Assembly (NCBI GenBank): GCA_910585095.1
Contig: CAJUBU010000001.1
Coordinates: 186,001 to 250,000 of the forward strand
DNA length: 64,000 nt
DNA from: an uncultured Lachnospira sp.
GTDB taxonomy: Bacteria; Bacillota; Clostridia; Lachnospirales; Lachnospiraceae
Reading direction: 5' to 3'
Shown: positions 25,843-35,420 of the stretch, one piece after another
Numbering within the stretch: position 1 is the first letter of the stretch
How the letters are laid out: every line of letters begins with the position of its first letter
Translations under genes and position numbers: made by a program
Notes under the pieces: generated by a model
Database searches by the model: none
Seen by the model: only the letters and a program-made list of their open reading frames with translations
Told to the model about the DNA's origin: nothing

Positions 25843-26502
25843 ATGAATATAGCAATCATTGAAGATGACTGTAAAATTAGAGAGGAATTAGAAAAATTAT
25901 TAAAAAGAAATCAATATAAAGTAATACTTATTAAAAACTTTTCAGCTATTTATGATGAATTAAATAATTGCAATCCTGATTTAATTTTACTCGATATAAA
26001 TCTCCCTTTCCAAAATGGATATGAAATTTGTAAACAAATTAAAGCAACTAGGAATACTCCCGTAATATTTGTTACATGCAGAGATACGACGAAAGATGAA
26101 CTAATGAGTATTAAAGCAGGTGGTATTGATTTTATCACCAAACCTTATGATACCATGATTTTGCTAGAAAAAATAAAGAGAGCAATTCATTTATCAAATC
26201 CTCAAAATTATAAAGAAATCAGTAAAAATGGATACACCCTTGATTTACATTTATCAATATTAAAAAAAGATAATATGGAAATAGAATTAACCAGAAATGA
26301 ATTTAAAATTTTATACTATTTCTTTATGAGCGGCGACAGAATTATTACGAAAGAAGAATTGTTAGATAAACTATGGAATGACAAATATTATTTAGACGAA
26401 AATATTTTAATGGTAAATATCACCAGATTACGAAAGAAAGCACGCCAGATAGGAATAAACGACTTGATAAAAAATGTTCGTGGAATGGGATTTAAACTAT
26501 GA
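25843..26502 (+). CDS. OmpR-family response regulator (BceR-type)
   Basis: 219 aa. Receiver domain with IIEDD acidic pocket, phospho-acceptor Asp51 in LILLDINLPFQNGYE, conserved Thr and Lys (FVTCRD, FITKPYD); C-terminal winged-helix DNA-binding domain (LTRNEFKILYYFFM, ITKEELLDKLWND, VNITRLRKKA). The frame extends to 25822, but the ATG at 25843 begins the receiver domain directly. The kinase gene overlaps by 4 bp (ATGA). It should activate bceAB on peptide stress. The inserted repeat places the gene 187 bp after bceB. Confidence 0.92.
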   Translation: MNIAIIEDDCKIREELEKLLKRNQYKVILIKNFSAIYDELNNCNPDLILLDINLPFQNGYEICKQIKATRNTPVIFVTCRDTTKDELMSIKAGGIDFITKPYDTMILLEKIKRAIHLSNPQNYKEISKNGYTLDLHLSILKKDNMEIELTRNEFKILYYFFMSGDRIITKEELLDKLWNDKYYLDENILMVNITRLRKKARQIGINDLIKNVRGMGFKL

Positions 26503-27515
26503 AATTTATAACCTTTTTGGAAGAAAAAATATTTTTTATTCTATTTCAGATAAGTTTTATATTTATTGTTGTAGGACTATTATATTTAGTTAATATCCCC
26601 TTATATTATATAACAATCACTGCTTCATTGCTAATATTGCTGATTGTTTTGTACCTATTTGTAGAATATCTATTTAATATAAAAAAATATAAAACGATTA
26701 TATCCTTAGTGGATGATTTAGAAGAAAAATATTTAATAGCTGATATATTAAAAAAACCTGTTCAATTAGAAAATAAAGCATACTACTATGCGCTAAAACA
26801 TTCCTGTAAAGCAATGAATGATAAGATTGGACAATTGGAAAAAGATTTTTTAGACTATCGAGAATATATTGAAAATTTTGTTCATGAAATAAAGACTCCC
26901 ATTGCCGCATTATCCTTAACTTTTGACAATAATAAGGATTTTGTTTTAAAAAGTGAAACTGACAAAATTAATGAATTGGTAGAACAAATACTTTTCTATG
27001 CTAGGAGCAGTTATACTGAAAAAGATTATTTTGTCACAGAATTGGAATTAGAAGATGTCGTTCACAATGTACTATTAAAATATAAACGCTATATATTAAA
27101 CGAAAAAATACAATTAAATATTCATCACTTAAATAATAAAATTTATACCGATGAGAAATGGATTGTATTTATACTATCTCAAATTACTCAAAATTGTATA
27201 AAATATTTAGACAAATCAAATAAAAAAATAGAAATATTCAGTCAAAGTAATAAAAATAATGTTATTTTAACAATTAAAGATAATGGATGCGGCATTGACG
27301 AATCAGATTTAGCCAGAATTTATGAAAAGGGATTTACAGGAATGGACAGAAAGAAAAAACATTCCACTGGAATGGGACTTTATTTATCAAATAAATTGTG
27401 TGAAAAACTTGGTTTAAATTTAAAAATCAACTCCATAAAAGGACAATATACAGAAGTTCATATCCTTTTTCCTAAAAATAACATATACCATAATTTAGTC
27501 TCATCAGACACATAA
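26499..27515 (+). CDS. Intramembrane-sensing histidine kinase (BceS-type)
   Basis: 338 aa. Two N-terminal helices (residues about 12-32 and 37-57) are separated by only a few residues, so there is no extracellular sensor; this matches BceS kinases, which receive the signal from the BceAB transporter. H-box NFVHEIKTPIAALSL, N-box ITQNCIKYLDKSNK, G1 IKDNGCGI and G2 STGMGLYLS are intact. Overlap with the regulator gene by 4 bp indicates co-translation. A GC-rich hairpin follows the stop codon. Confidence 0.9.
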   Translation: MKFITFLEEKIFFILFQISFIFIVVGLLYLVNIPLYYITITASLLILLIVLYLFVEYLFNIKKYKTIISLVDDLEEKYLIADILKKPVQLENKAYYYALKHSCKAMNDKIGQLEKDFLDYREYIENFVHEIKTPIAALSLTFDNNKDFVLKSETDKINELVEQILFYARSSYTEKDYFVTELELEDVVHNVLLKYKRYILNEKIQLNIHHLNNKIYTDEKWIVFILSQITQNCIKYLDKSNKKIEIFSQSNKNNVILTIKDNGCGIDESDLARIYEKGFTGMDRKKKHSTGMGLYLSNKLCEKLGLNLKINSIKGQYTEVHILFPKNNIYHNLVSSDT

Positions 27516-27519
27516 CAAA

Positions 27520-27548
27520 AAGAAAAAGGGGCGAGACAACTCGCCCTT
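27520..27548 (-). terminator. Terminator between convergent kinase and methyltransferase genes
   Basis: Arms AAGGGGCGAG and CTCGCCCTT with a 4 nt loop; on the minus strand the stem is followed by TTTTTCTTTTTG. It ends the methyltransferase transcript; the plus side has no T tract but could also stop the kinase transcript weakly. Confidence 0.8.
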
Positions 27549-27613
27549 ACTTGTGCCAATACGATTATGATGTATGTAATCTTTCTCCGTAAATACTACT
27601 TTTTCTTAATTCT

Positions 27614-28333
27614 TTATTTCTTTTTAACCATAATTCCAACAAAAGTAGTAAATGGTTTAATGATACTTTCAAAATATTTTTTATCATTCAATGCAAATTT
27701 ATGGTTTGTATCAAACCATTCCTGCCAAGCCAGTTCAAACAATGACATTTCCCAAGTTCTGACTTCTTCAATATCTTCATGCTTCCCAATAATTCGCTTC
27801 CAAAAATCAGCGCTTTGAAACATATATGCTTCTTCTCCTAACCATGTTGTAAGCAGTTCCTCACTTCGTCCATCATATTCATTTTTAATGCCGGGAATTG
27901 CAATAAGTACTACTCCTCCTTTTTTTATATAAGGTAAAATATGGTTCGTAAAAAATCCCTCTTTTCCAGCAAAATAATGATATGAATCAATGCTAATCAA
28001 AGCGTCAAATAATTCTTTGTCAAAATGCAGATTAGTGGCATCTTCATGCACAGGAATCAATTTATCCTGCATATTCCAATTTGTAAAACGCTGGCGATTT
28101 TCTTCTTCGGAAATCCATAAATCATTTGCATATACCGTTGCACCTGTTTCGTTTGCTATAAATAAACTGGTCACACCACTGCCGCAACCCAAATCCAAAA
28201 CTAGATTGTCTGATGTATATTGTAACGGATATTCTTTAAGTAATTCATCCAAAAGCCTTAAACAGTTTGGTCCCATCATAAAAGGGACTTTAAAATATTT
28301 TCTATAATTTTCAGATTTTATAATATGTTTCAT
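27614..28333 (-). CDS. SAM-dependent class I methyltransferase
   Basis: 239 aa. Methyltransferase motif I VLDLGCGSGVTSLFIANE binds SAM; the acidic residue after strand 2 is in TVYANDLW, motif II-like FDALISIDSYHYF and GGVVLIAIPG follow. This looks like a small-molecule methyltransferase (methyltransf_11/25 group) of about typical length. It is transcribed alone between two hairpins. The substrate is not evident. Confidence 0.85.
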   Translation of the reverse strand: MKHIIKSENYRKYFKVPFMMGPNCLRLLDELLKEYPLQYTSDNLVLDLGCGSGVTSLFIANETGATVYANDLWISEEENRQRFTNWNMQDKLIPVHEDATNLHFDKELFDALISIDSYHYFAGKEGFFTNHILPYIKKGGVVLIAIPGIKNEYDGRSEELLTTWLGEEAYMFQSADFWKRIIGKHEDIEEVRTWEMSLFELAWQEWFDTNHKFALNDKKYFESIIKPFTTFVGIMVKKK

Positions 28334-28464
28334 TTTTCTTATCCTTTCCCACTAAATAAATGCAAACTAAAAATCCCCTTTGCACTATTTACCATTTTCT
28401 CCATTGTTAATTTAAAAGTTTACATAAATATTAAAATAATCTCAACATGACTTTAAATATAATC

Positions 28465-28505
28465 AATGCTGTGCTAAGTCTACGACAAAAGCACAGCATT
28501 TTCAT
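28465..28505 (-). terminator. Strong hairpin after the SseB-like gene
   Basis: Perfect 11 bp arms AATGCTGTGCT (28465-28475) and AGCACAGCATT (28490-28500), 14 nt loop, 12 bp after the SseB-like stop codon. The T-rich flank is better on the plus strand (TTCATTTTTT) than on the minus strand, so its direction is unclear although only a minus-strand gene reads into it. Confidence 0.55.
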
Positions 28506-28511
28506 TTTTTA

Positions 28512-29468
28512 TTATCGATTTACTTGTTCCATCACATTTTTTCGCATAAAAAAGCTAATTCCCAAACAGTCAATAATAATTCCTGATGTATTCAATTCAT
28601 TTACAAGCTGCATCAAATCATTAAATGTATACACCATATGTTCTTGATGTTCCTTATAACACTTGTTCATTTCATATCCATCTGTAAACACTGGCAAAGC
28701 GATGACCTTTTCACCTTCCTTTTTTTCGGCAACTCGCTGTGTCACATCAACAAATGGAAGCTGTATTTCAATTTCATCTTCCTTTTCTGTCTTGATACAT
28801 GGCACCATAAATTCACATTCTAACATAGTTTGGAACATGAAATCTTCCCTTTGTTTAATCATACTGATTCGTTCTTTTACAGGTGCCTGTTTTCTTAATT
28901 CCTGAAAATAATCAATCATAGCTGCTGAACATGCAGGATTTGTCATATACTCATCACTATAAAAATTATCATAAGAATATATATCTTCCCTATCAACAAC
29001 AAAAGGTTCAGACTTTCCATCCATAAAACGTATTCTTTTATAGCCATTGCGATACATATGCCCAACTTCCATCTTAAATGTATCTTGGTCAAGACCTCCA
29101 AATACCACTTTATAACCAGCCGTGTTTAACTTTTGCTGTATATTTTGATTTTCTGAATAATTATACAAAATAATTAATTCTCTATCCAACATATATGGAT
29201 ACCCTGTTAAATCACTGTAAGCTATCCATAATCGCTCTGCATTTTTAATCTTTTGTATCGCAATTGGATAGTATCGATTTATCATTTCATTAAAAAAGCC
29301 TGTATCATTTTCATTATTTTTATCTTCTGCTTCCTTTACACATTTTGGCAATATAACATTAACCAAATAGATACAATCGGCAAGCGGCAGCTTTTCTACC
29401 ATTGTAAGTCCACAATCCTTGTCCTTTGTTATATGCCTTAATAAATCATTTGCTCTTATAGCATCCAT
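28512..29468 (-). CDS. SseB-like protein
   Basis: 318 aa, no signal peptide. The C-terminal third matches the SseB N-terminal domain pattern: EFMVPCIKTEKEDEIEIQLPF, then EKVIALPVFTDGYEMNKCYKEH, MVYTFNDLMQLV, GIIIDCLGISFFM. The first 200 residues are not recognised. SseB-type domains occur in many bacteria as fusions and have no settled function outside secretion chaperoning in enterobacteria. It follows carB by 34 bp on the same strand, so it may be read with the pyrimidine/arginine genes, but no functional tie is evident. Confidence 0.75.
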   Translation of the reverse strand: MDAIRANDLLRHITKDKDCGLTMVEKLPLADCIYLVNVILPKCVKEAEDKNNENDTGFFNEMINRYYPIAIQKIKNAERLWIAYSDLTGYPYMLDRELIILYNYSENQNIQQKLNTAGYKVVFGGLDQDTFKMEVGHMYRNGYKRIRFMDGKSEPFVVDREDIYSYDNFYSDEYMTNPACSAAMIDYFQELRKQAPVKERISMIKQREDFMFQTMLECEFMVPCIKTEKEDEIEIQLPFVDVTQRVAEKKEGEKVIALPVFTDGYEMNKCYKEHQEHMVYTFNDLMQLVNELNTSGIIIDCLGISFFMRKNVMEQVNR

Positions 29469-29502
29469 AATCCCTCATTTCTGCACTCTAGTGCCTGACA
29501 GG

Positions 29503-32500
29503 CTAAATTTTTGCAATATCAATAATAGTAAGGTCTTCATTGTTAAATGCGTGTTCAAGACTTGATATAAGCGCATGTGCTGTGTCAAGACTTGTAAGAC
29601 AATGAACGCCTGTCTCAATGGCATAACGCCTGATAAGAAAACCATCGCCAGCCCTCTCAATGCCATTTTCTGGCGTATCAATAATCAAATCAATTTTATG
29701 CTCTAATATTAAGTCAAGCAATGTTGGCGCTTCCTGTCCAATTTTATTGACCTTAATTGCATGAACACCATGTTCTTTAAGAACTTTTGCAGTTCCTCTT
29801 GAAGCATATATTTTGTAACCCAACTTTTCAAATCGCTGTGCAATATCAATTCCATCTTCTTTGTCTGCATCCGCCAATGTCATAATAATCTGTTTATGCT
29901 TTGGTAGACAGATACCAGCCCCCTGAAAAGCCTTAAACAACGCTTCGTCAAAGTCTTGTGATATTCCCAAACATTCGCCAGTTGACTTCATTTCTGGACC
30001 CATTGTAATATCGGCACCGCGAATTTTCTCAAATGAAAATACAGGCATTTTTATTGCATAATAGTCTGCATTTTTTTGTAGTCCAGGTGTATATCCTAAA
30101 TCTTTAATTTTGCTTCCTGTAATAACTTTCGTTGCAAGCTTTACGATTGGAATACCTGTTACTTTACTGATATATGGCACTGTACGGCTTGAACGCGGAT
30201 TTACCTCAATCACATAAACTTGATTTTGATAAACGATAAACTGAATATTAATCAATCCTTTTACATGAAGTGAACGCGCTAACTTTGCTGTGTAATCAAC
30301 TATCATATCTGTAATTTCTGGCGTCAATGATTTGGCTGGATATACTGATATACTATCTCCTGAGTGAATACCTGCTCGCTCAATATGTTCCATAATTCCT
30401 GGAATCAAAATATCCTCACCATCACACACTGCATCCACTTCAATCTCTTTTCCCATAAGATACTTATCAACAAGTATTGGGTGGTCTTGTTTAATTCGAT
30501 TGATAATATTCATAAATTCGACAACATCTTCATCGGATACAGCAATTTGCATTCCCTGTCCACCAAGCACATAAGAAGGTCTTACCAAAACAGGATATCC
30601 AAGCTCATTGGCAGCTTTTAGCGCCTCATCAACCGTAAATACCGTATGACCTTTTGCTCTTGGAATACCACACTGCTCTAAAATCTTGTCAAATAATTCT
30701 CTATCTTCTGCCGCATCGACATCTTCTGCACTTGTTCCAAGTATTGGAACACCCATCTTCATCAATGCTTCGGTCAATTTTATTGCCGTTTGACCGCCAA
30801 ATTGAACAACGGCGCCGTCTGGTTTTTCAAAATCAACAATACTCTCGACATCTTCTGGTGTCAATGGCTCAAAATATAGCTTATCTGCTATATCAAAGTC
30901 GGTGGAAACGGTCTCTGGATTGTTATTGATAATAATGGTTTCATAACCTTGCTGCTCAAATGACCATGTACAGTGTACAGAGCAAAAATCAAACTCAATT
31001 CCCTGTCCAATACGGATAGGACCCGAACCTAAAACCAGAACCTTTTTGCGGTCTTTTGTCTCAATGGCTTCATTTTCACTGCCATATACCGAATAATAAT
31101 ATGGCGTTGTCGCCTCAAATTCAGCGGCACAGGTGTCAACCATCTTAAAGACAGCATGAATATCATACGCATCACGCATCTGCTTAATTTCTTTTTCTGT
31201 ATGACCTGTCAATGCTCCAATCACATTGTCTGGAAACTCTATTCTTTTTGCCTCTGCAAGAAGTTCTTTTGTCAATGGACCGCGTTTTAACGCATTTTCC
31301 ATATCAACAATAATCTGAAGCTTGTCAATAAACCACAAATCTATCATTGTTATATCATGGATTTTTGCTGGGGACATATGACGCCTCAAGCTTTCGGCTA
31401 TCTTCCATATTCTTCTGTCATCAACAATCGCTAATTCCTCTAACAATTCCTCGTCTGTAAGTGCTGTAAAATCATATGACATTAAGCTGTCAACATGCTG
31501 TTCAAGAGAACGAATTGCTTTCATTATGCCGCCTTCAAAGTTATTTGCAATACTCATTACTTCTCCAGTAGCCTTCATCTGTGTTGTAAGTGTTCTCTTA
31601 GCAGATATAAATTTATCAAATGGAAGTCTTGGCATCTTCACGACACAATAGTCGAGTGTTGGCTCAAAACTTGCATAGGTCTTTCCTGTAATAGCATTTT
31701 TAATCTCATCTAACGTATAGCCAAGCGCTATCTTTGCCGCAACCTTTGCAATCGGATAACCTGTTGCCTTTGAGGCAAGCGCTGACGAACGGCTCACTCT
31801 TGGATTCACTTCTATTACACAGTATTCAAAACTGTCCGGATGGAGTGCATACTGTACATTACACCCGCCTGTAATCCCTAATTCATCAATAATATTCAGT
31901 GCAGATGTTCGCAGCATCTGATATTCTTTATCGGAGAGCGTCTGAGATGGCGCAACAACAATACTGTCGCCTGTATGAACACCGACAGGGTCAATATTTT
32001 CCATATTACATACGGTTATACAGTTTCCTTTGCTGTCTCGCATAACTTCGTATTCAATCTCTTTCCAGCCTGCTATACATCGCTCTACTAAAACTTCTCC
32101 CACTCTTGAAAGACGAAGTCCGTTTTCCAAAATCTCTCTTAATTCCATTGGATTATGCGCAATGCCGCCGCCTGAACCGCCAAGCGTATATGCGGGACGC
32201 AGCACCACTGGATAACCGATTTTGTTGGCAAAAACTTCTCCATCTTCCACATTATTGACTACCAAAGAAGCGGCACATGGCTCCTTAATTTTTTCCATCG
32301 TCTCTTTAAACATCAGTCGGTCTTCTGCTTTTTTAATGGTAAGCGCAGTTGTTCCAATAAGCTTTACATGATGTTCTTTTAAAAAGCCGGTCTCTTCTAT
32401 CTCCATAGCAAGATTTAATCCCGCTTGTCCTCCAAGTGTCGGCAGTATGCTGTCTGGCTTTTCTTTTATAATAATCTGTTCAAGCGCCTTTACTGTGAGC

Positions 32501-32703
32501 GGCTCAATATAAACCTCATCTGCAATATCTTTATCGGTCATAATCGTAGCGGGGTTAGAGTTGACTAACACAACTTCGATGCCCTCTTCCTTCAGCGAAC
32601 GACAAGCCTGTGTACCAGCATAATCAAACTCGGCTGCCTGACCAATCACAATCGGTCCTGAACCAATCACTAATACTTTTTTAATCTCTGGATTCTTTGG
32701 CAT
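29503..32703 (-). CDS. carB: Carbamoyl-phosphate synthase large subunit
   Basis: 1066 aa, the usual full length. Two homologous ATP-grasp halves are visible: the first starts KVLVIGSGPIVIGQAAEFDYAGTQ with RPAYTLGGSGGG and the second at KVLVLGSGPIRIGQGIEFDFCSVH with RPSYVLGGQGMQI. Between them is the oligomerisation domain; the last 130 residues form the methylglyoxal synthase-like allosteric domain (QIIMTLADADKEDGIDIAQRFE). It makes carbamoyl phosphate from bicarbonate, glutamine-derived ammonia and two ATP for pyrimidines and arginine. It starts 4 bp after carA. Neither pyr nor arg genes adjoin. Confidence 0.97.
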   Translation of the reverse strand: MPKNPEIKKVLVIGSGPIVIGQAAEFDYAGTQACRSLKEEGIEVVLVNSNPATIMTDKDIADEVYIEPLTVKALEQIIIKEKPDSILPTLGGQAGLNLAMEIEETGFLKEHHVKLIGTTALTIKKAEDRLMFKETMEKIKEPCAASLVVNNVEDGEVFANKIGYPVVLRPAYTLGGSGGGIAHNPMELREILENGLRLSRVGEVLVERCIAGWKEIEYEVMRDSKGNCITVCNMENIDPVGVHTGDSIVVAPSQTLSDKEYQMLRTSALNIIDELGITGGCNVQYALHPDSFEYCVIEVNPRVSRSSALASKATGYPIAKVAAKIALGYTLDEIKNAITGKTYASFEPTLDYCVVKMPRLPFDKFISAKRTLTTQMKATGEVMSIANNFEGGIMKAIRSLEQHVDSLMSYDFTALTDEELLEELAIVDDRRIWKIAESLRRHMSPAKIHDITMIDLWFIDKLQIIVDMENALKRGPLTKELLAEAKRIEFPDNVIGALTGHTEKEIKQMRDAYDIHAVFKMVDTCAAEFEATTPYYYSVYGSENEAIETKDRKKVLVLGSGPIRIGQGIEFDFCSVHCTWSFEQQGYETIIINNNPETVSTDFDIADKLYFEPLTPEDVESIVDFEKPDGAVVQFGGQTAIKLTEALMKMGVPILGTSAEDVDAAEDRELFDKILEQCGIPRAKGHTVFTVDEALKAANELGYPVLVRPSYVLGGQGMQIAVSDEDVVEFMNIINRIKQDHPILVDKYLMGKEIEVDAVCDGEDILIPGIMEHIERAGIHSGDSISVYPAKSLTPEITDMIVDYTAKLARSLHVKGLINIQFIVYQNQVYVIEVNPRSSRTVPYISKVTGIPIVKLATKVITGSKIKDLGYTPGLQKNADYYAIKMPVFSFEKIRGADITMGPEMKSTGECLGISQDFDEALFKAFQGAGICLPKHKQIIMTLADADKEDGIDIAQRFEKLGYKIYASRGTAKVLKEHGVHAIKVNKIGQEAPTLLDLILEHKIDLIIDTPENGIERAGDGFLIRRYAIETGVHCLTSLDTAHALISSLEHAFNNEDLTIIDIAKI

Positions 32704-32707
32704 CTTA

Positions 32708-33781
32708 TTAGTCCTCCTTCTTCATCATATCTATAAATCGGTCAAAGAGATATGCAGTATCCGTTGGTCCTGCACATGCTTCCGGGTGAAATTGAACCGT
32801 AAATATTTTCTTTCCAATATAAGACAATCCCTCATTTGTCTTATCGTTGACATTCTCAAATGCCACCTTTGCCACAGATGGGTCAATGGTACGCTCATCA
32901 ACAACATAACCATGATTTTGTGATGAAATATAAACTCGTCCTGTCTCAAGGTCTTTAACGGGGTGATTTGCTCCTCGATGTCCATATTTCATCTTGTGGG
33001 TATCTGCTCCCATAGCAAGCGCCATAAGCTGATGTCCAAGACATATCGCAAAAATTGGAACATCACTTTGATACAACTTCCTTAATTCCTCAATAATCGC
33101 ACCGCAGTCTTTTGGGTCTCCCGGTCCATTTGAGAGCATAATGCCATCTGGATTTGCTGCAAGTATCTCTTCTGCCTTTGTAAATGCTGGATAAATAGTA
33201 ACCTCACAACCTCTGGCATGAAGTGAATGTGCAATATTTTGTTTTGCCCCAAAATCAAGCAATGCTACCTTTGCACCTTTGCCTGAAAGCACAGTCTTTT
33301 CTTTACAGGTGACTTTTTTTACAACATCTAAAACCTTGTATGCTTTAATCTTAGGAAGTATCTCATCAAGATTAAAATGTTCGTTTGTTGTAATCATACC
33401 GTTCATTGTACCTTTTTGGCGAAGAATTTTTGTGAGCGCTCTTGTATCAATGCCTGCAATACCAGGTATATCATTGTCGCAAAGGAATTTTTGTATCGAA
33501 TCTTCACACCGGAAATTGCTTGCCATTCTTGAAAGTTCTCTTACAATATAGCCATCAGGCCACGCTTTTAAAGATTCCATATCTTTATAACACACACCAT
33601 AATTACCAATCAGGGGATATGTCATTGTAACTGCCTGTCCGGCATATGAAGGGTCTGTAAGGACCTCTAAGTATCCTGTCATTGAAGTATTAAAAACAAT
33701 TTCACTGATCACTTCGCGGGAAGAACCTATACTTGTTCCAGCAAAAACTGTTCCATCTTCAAGAATTAAAAATGCTTTCAT
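32708..33781 (-). CDS. carA: Carbamoyl-phosphate synthase small (glutaminase) subunit
   Basis: 357 aa. N-terminal CarA domain (FLILEDGTVFAGTSIG, VVFNTSMTGYLEVLTDPSY) and C-terminal class I glutamine amidotransferase with nucleophile Cys247 in IFAICLGHQLMA and the His-Glu pair in FTVQFHPEA. It hydrolyses glutamine and passes ammonia to CarB. Start chosen at the ATG at 33781, 6 nt after AGGTG; a GTG three codons upstream is also open. No attenuator or PyrR-type hairpin could be recognised in the 190 bp upstream. Confidence 0.97.
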   Translation of the reverse strand: MKAFLILEDGTVFAGTSIGSSREVISEIVFNTSMTGYLEVLTDPSYAGQAVTMTYPLIGNYGVCYKDMESLKAWPDGYIVRELSRMASNFRCEDSIQKFLCDNDIPGIAGIDTRALTKILRQKGTMNGMITTNEHFNLDEILPKIKAYKVLDVVKKVTCKEKTVLSGKGAKVALLDFGAKQNIAHSLHARGCEVTIYPAFTKAEEILAANPDGIMLSNGPGDPKDCGAIIEELRKLYQSDVPIFAICLGHQLMALAMGADTHKMKYGHRGANHPVKDLETGRVYISSQNHGYVVDERTIDPSVAKVAFENVNDKTNEGLSYIGKKIFTVQFHPEACAGPTDTAYLFDRFIDMMKKED

Positions 33782-33856
33782 GAATGTCACCTGTTCCTTT
33801 CATAATTGACTACACTTTAGTATTTCTACATAACTAAACTATAACCATATTTGCGC

Positions 33857-33886
33857 AAAAAAAAAGACAAAAAATTGCCTTTTTTT
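33857..33886 (-). terminator. Bidirectional A/T-rich hairpin before carA
   Basis: On the minus strand AAAAAAAGGCAA pairs with TTGTCTTTTTTT (one G-T) followed by further T residues. It lies about 100 bp after the Asp-box protein gene and ends that transcript. Confidence 0.6.
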
Positions 33887-33982
33887 CAAATTTTATAAAT
33901 TTTATCATATTCATTGTATTATTTCAAGGTGGATTTTATAAGTTCACTTTCTATTCAAATCCTTCCATTAATTATTTACACC

Positions 33983-35407
33983 TTACTTCCTCTCATACTG
34001 TCCTATATATTTAAACGTTTTCCCTTTATCCATAGACTGATATTTTGCTACAGTCTTCCCATTATTATATTCTGATTGTTCACCTTGTATAAGATACACC
34101 GTTATAATTCTGTCTGCGCTGTACGTAGGCACTGTTGCCTCTCTATAAACATCAAACCAAGTTAGATTACTATTATTTTCAAGCATTGTACTATCCAACT
34201 CTTGGCTTTCAAGAATAACCTTCTCAAACGTTCTCCCTCCATCTGTTGTTCTATAAAAATTAGAATCCATCTCATCATTATATTCATAACATAAAAAGCC
34301 TGTACTTAAATCAATAAATTTAACGCCTTTTATAATATCTCCTGTTTTCTCATCAACAATAGGATTCCAATTTTGTCCTCCGTCACCTGTGACATATATT
34401 TTATAACTTTCTTTTAGATTATTCCTATCATATCCCACAAAGATAATTCCTGTCTTTTCATCAAAAAATTCCACATAATAATAATCGACATTATAGATTG
34501 TATCAATCTCACTTGTTATCCAATTTTCACCCATATCATCCGTGTAAACAAGCGTTACTGGAACTCTATCAGTTCCATTTCTTTTGCCTCCATATAGAAA
34601 TGCTGTCTTAGTCGTGCTGATACAATAACTTCCATATTTAAGTTTATCATTAGAATTATTTTCATATAAAACATCATTCACATTGACTGGCACTGTAATA
34701 AATCGTTCACCTTTATTATAGGTTACAGTTAATGCAGCATTTTTAATTCGATAAAACACCATCTCATTCTCATTTTCTTCTGCTCCTGTCACATCCGCTT
34801 TTTCTGCCACTGAATTTTTCTTACTTTCATTATACATTGTAATGCCATATTCTTCTGGTGTGACAATACTTTTTATATAAATAGTAGCTGTTCCATCATA
34901 ATGATTATCAATATTAAACGATACCACCCATTCACAGATAAGCTTTCCATTATCCACTACTCCATCCCAAGCGATAAAGTTCTCATAATTATCTTCATCA
35001 ACAATTGCAGAAAAACTAATAAAAACGGTATTTGTCTTTTTTTCTAAAATTTTTGTTTCATGTATATCAACCTTTTCAAGCTTTTTTGTTCTTGATAGAT
35101 ATTTTTGTGTGTATTGAGAAGTAAAATGATGAATCCAAATATCCCCTATCTGTGCTATTGTAAGCTGTGCAAAATCATCGGCTAATGTATGATTTACTGC
35201 ATCTTCTTCAACAGGTTCCAAAACATTTCCATGAGAGTCAATTCTTACTGAAAATGTATACCTTGACTTTAGGACAATTTCTCTTTCACGTTCTTCTACA
35301 TATCGGTAAATCATATAGTATGATGCCATTACTATTACGCTAATCAAAATAAAAACTCTAAAAGCCACCTTTTTAACAAGTCTTTTCTCAGCCGCACTAA
35401 ATTTCAT
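33983..35407 (-). CDS. Membrane-anchored protein with Asp-box (BNR-like) repeats
   Basis: 474 aa. One N-terminal membrane helix (residues about 14-34) anchors a large outside domain. The C-terminal half has several Asp-box motifs, the beta-propeller turn found in sialidases and other propellers: YTDDMGENWITS, TGDGGQNWNPIV, TTDGGRTFEKV, SMDKGKTFKYIG. The catalytic arginine triad of sialidases is not apparent, so a binding or structural propeller is more likely. It starts 13 bp after the membrane gene of the ABC-like pair on the same strand, suggesting one operon. Function unknown. Confidence 0.78.
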   Translation of the reverse strand: MKFSAAEKRLVKKVAFRVFILISVIVMASYYMIYRYVEEREREIVLKSRYTFSVRIDSHGNVLEPVEEDAVNHTLADDFAQLTIAQIGDIWIHHFTSQYTQKYLSRTKKLEKVDIHETKILEKKTNTVFISFSAIVDEDNYENFIAWDGVVDNGKLICEWVVSFNIDNHYDGTATIYIKSIVTPEEYGITMYNESKKNSVAEKADVTGAEENENEMVFYRIKNAALTVTYNKGERFITVPVNVNDVLYENNSNDKLKYGSYCISTTKTAFLYGGKRNGTDRVPVTLVYTDDMGENWITSEIDTIYNVDYYYVEFFDEKTGIIFVGYDRNNLKESYKIYVTGDGGQNWNPIVDEKTGDIIKGVKFIDLSTGFLCYEYNDEMDSNFYRTTDGGRTFEKVILESQELDSTMLENNSNLTWFDVYREATVPTYSADRIITVYLIQGEQSEYNNGKTVAKYQSMDKGKTFKYIGQYERK

Positions 35408-35420
35408 AAAATATCATTCC

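Noticed and set aside
30364..30929. Open frames antisense to carB
   Set aside because: They follow the codon structure of carB on the other strand and lack start signals.
33791..33982. PyrR-type attenuator before carA
   Set aside because: The hairpin there is the A/T-rich terminator of the previous gene; no PyrR anti-antiterminator consensus was found.
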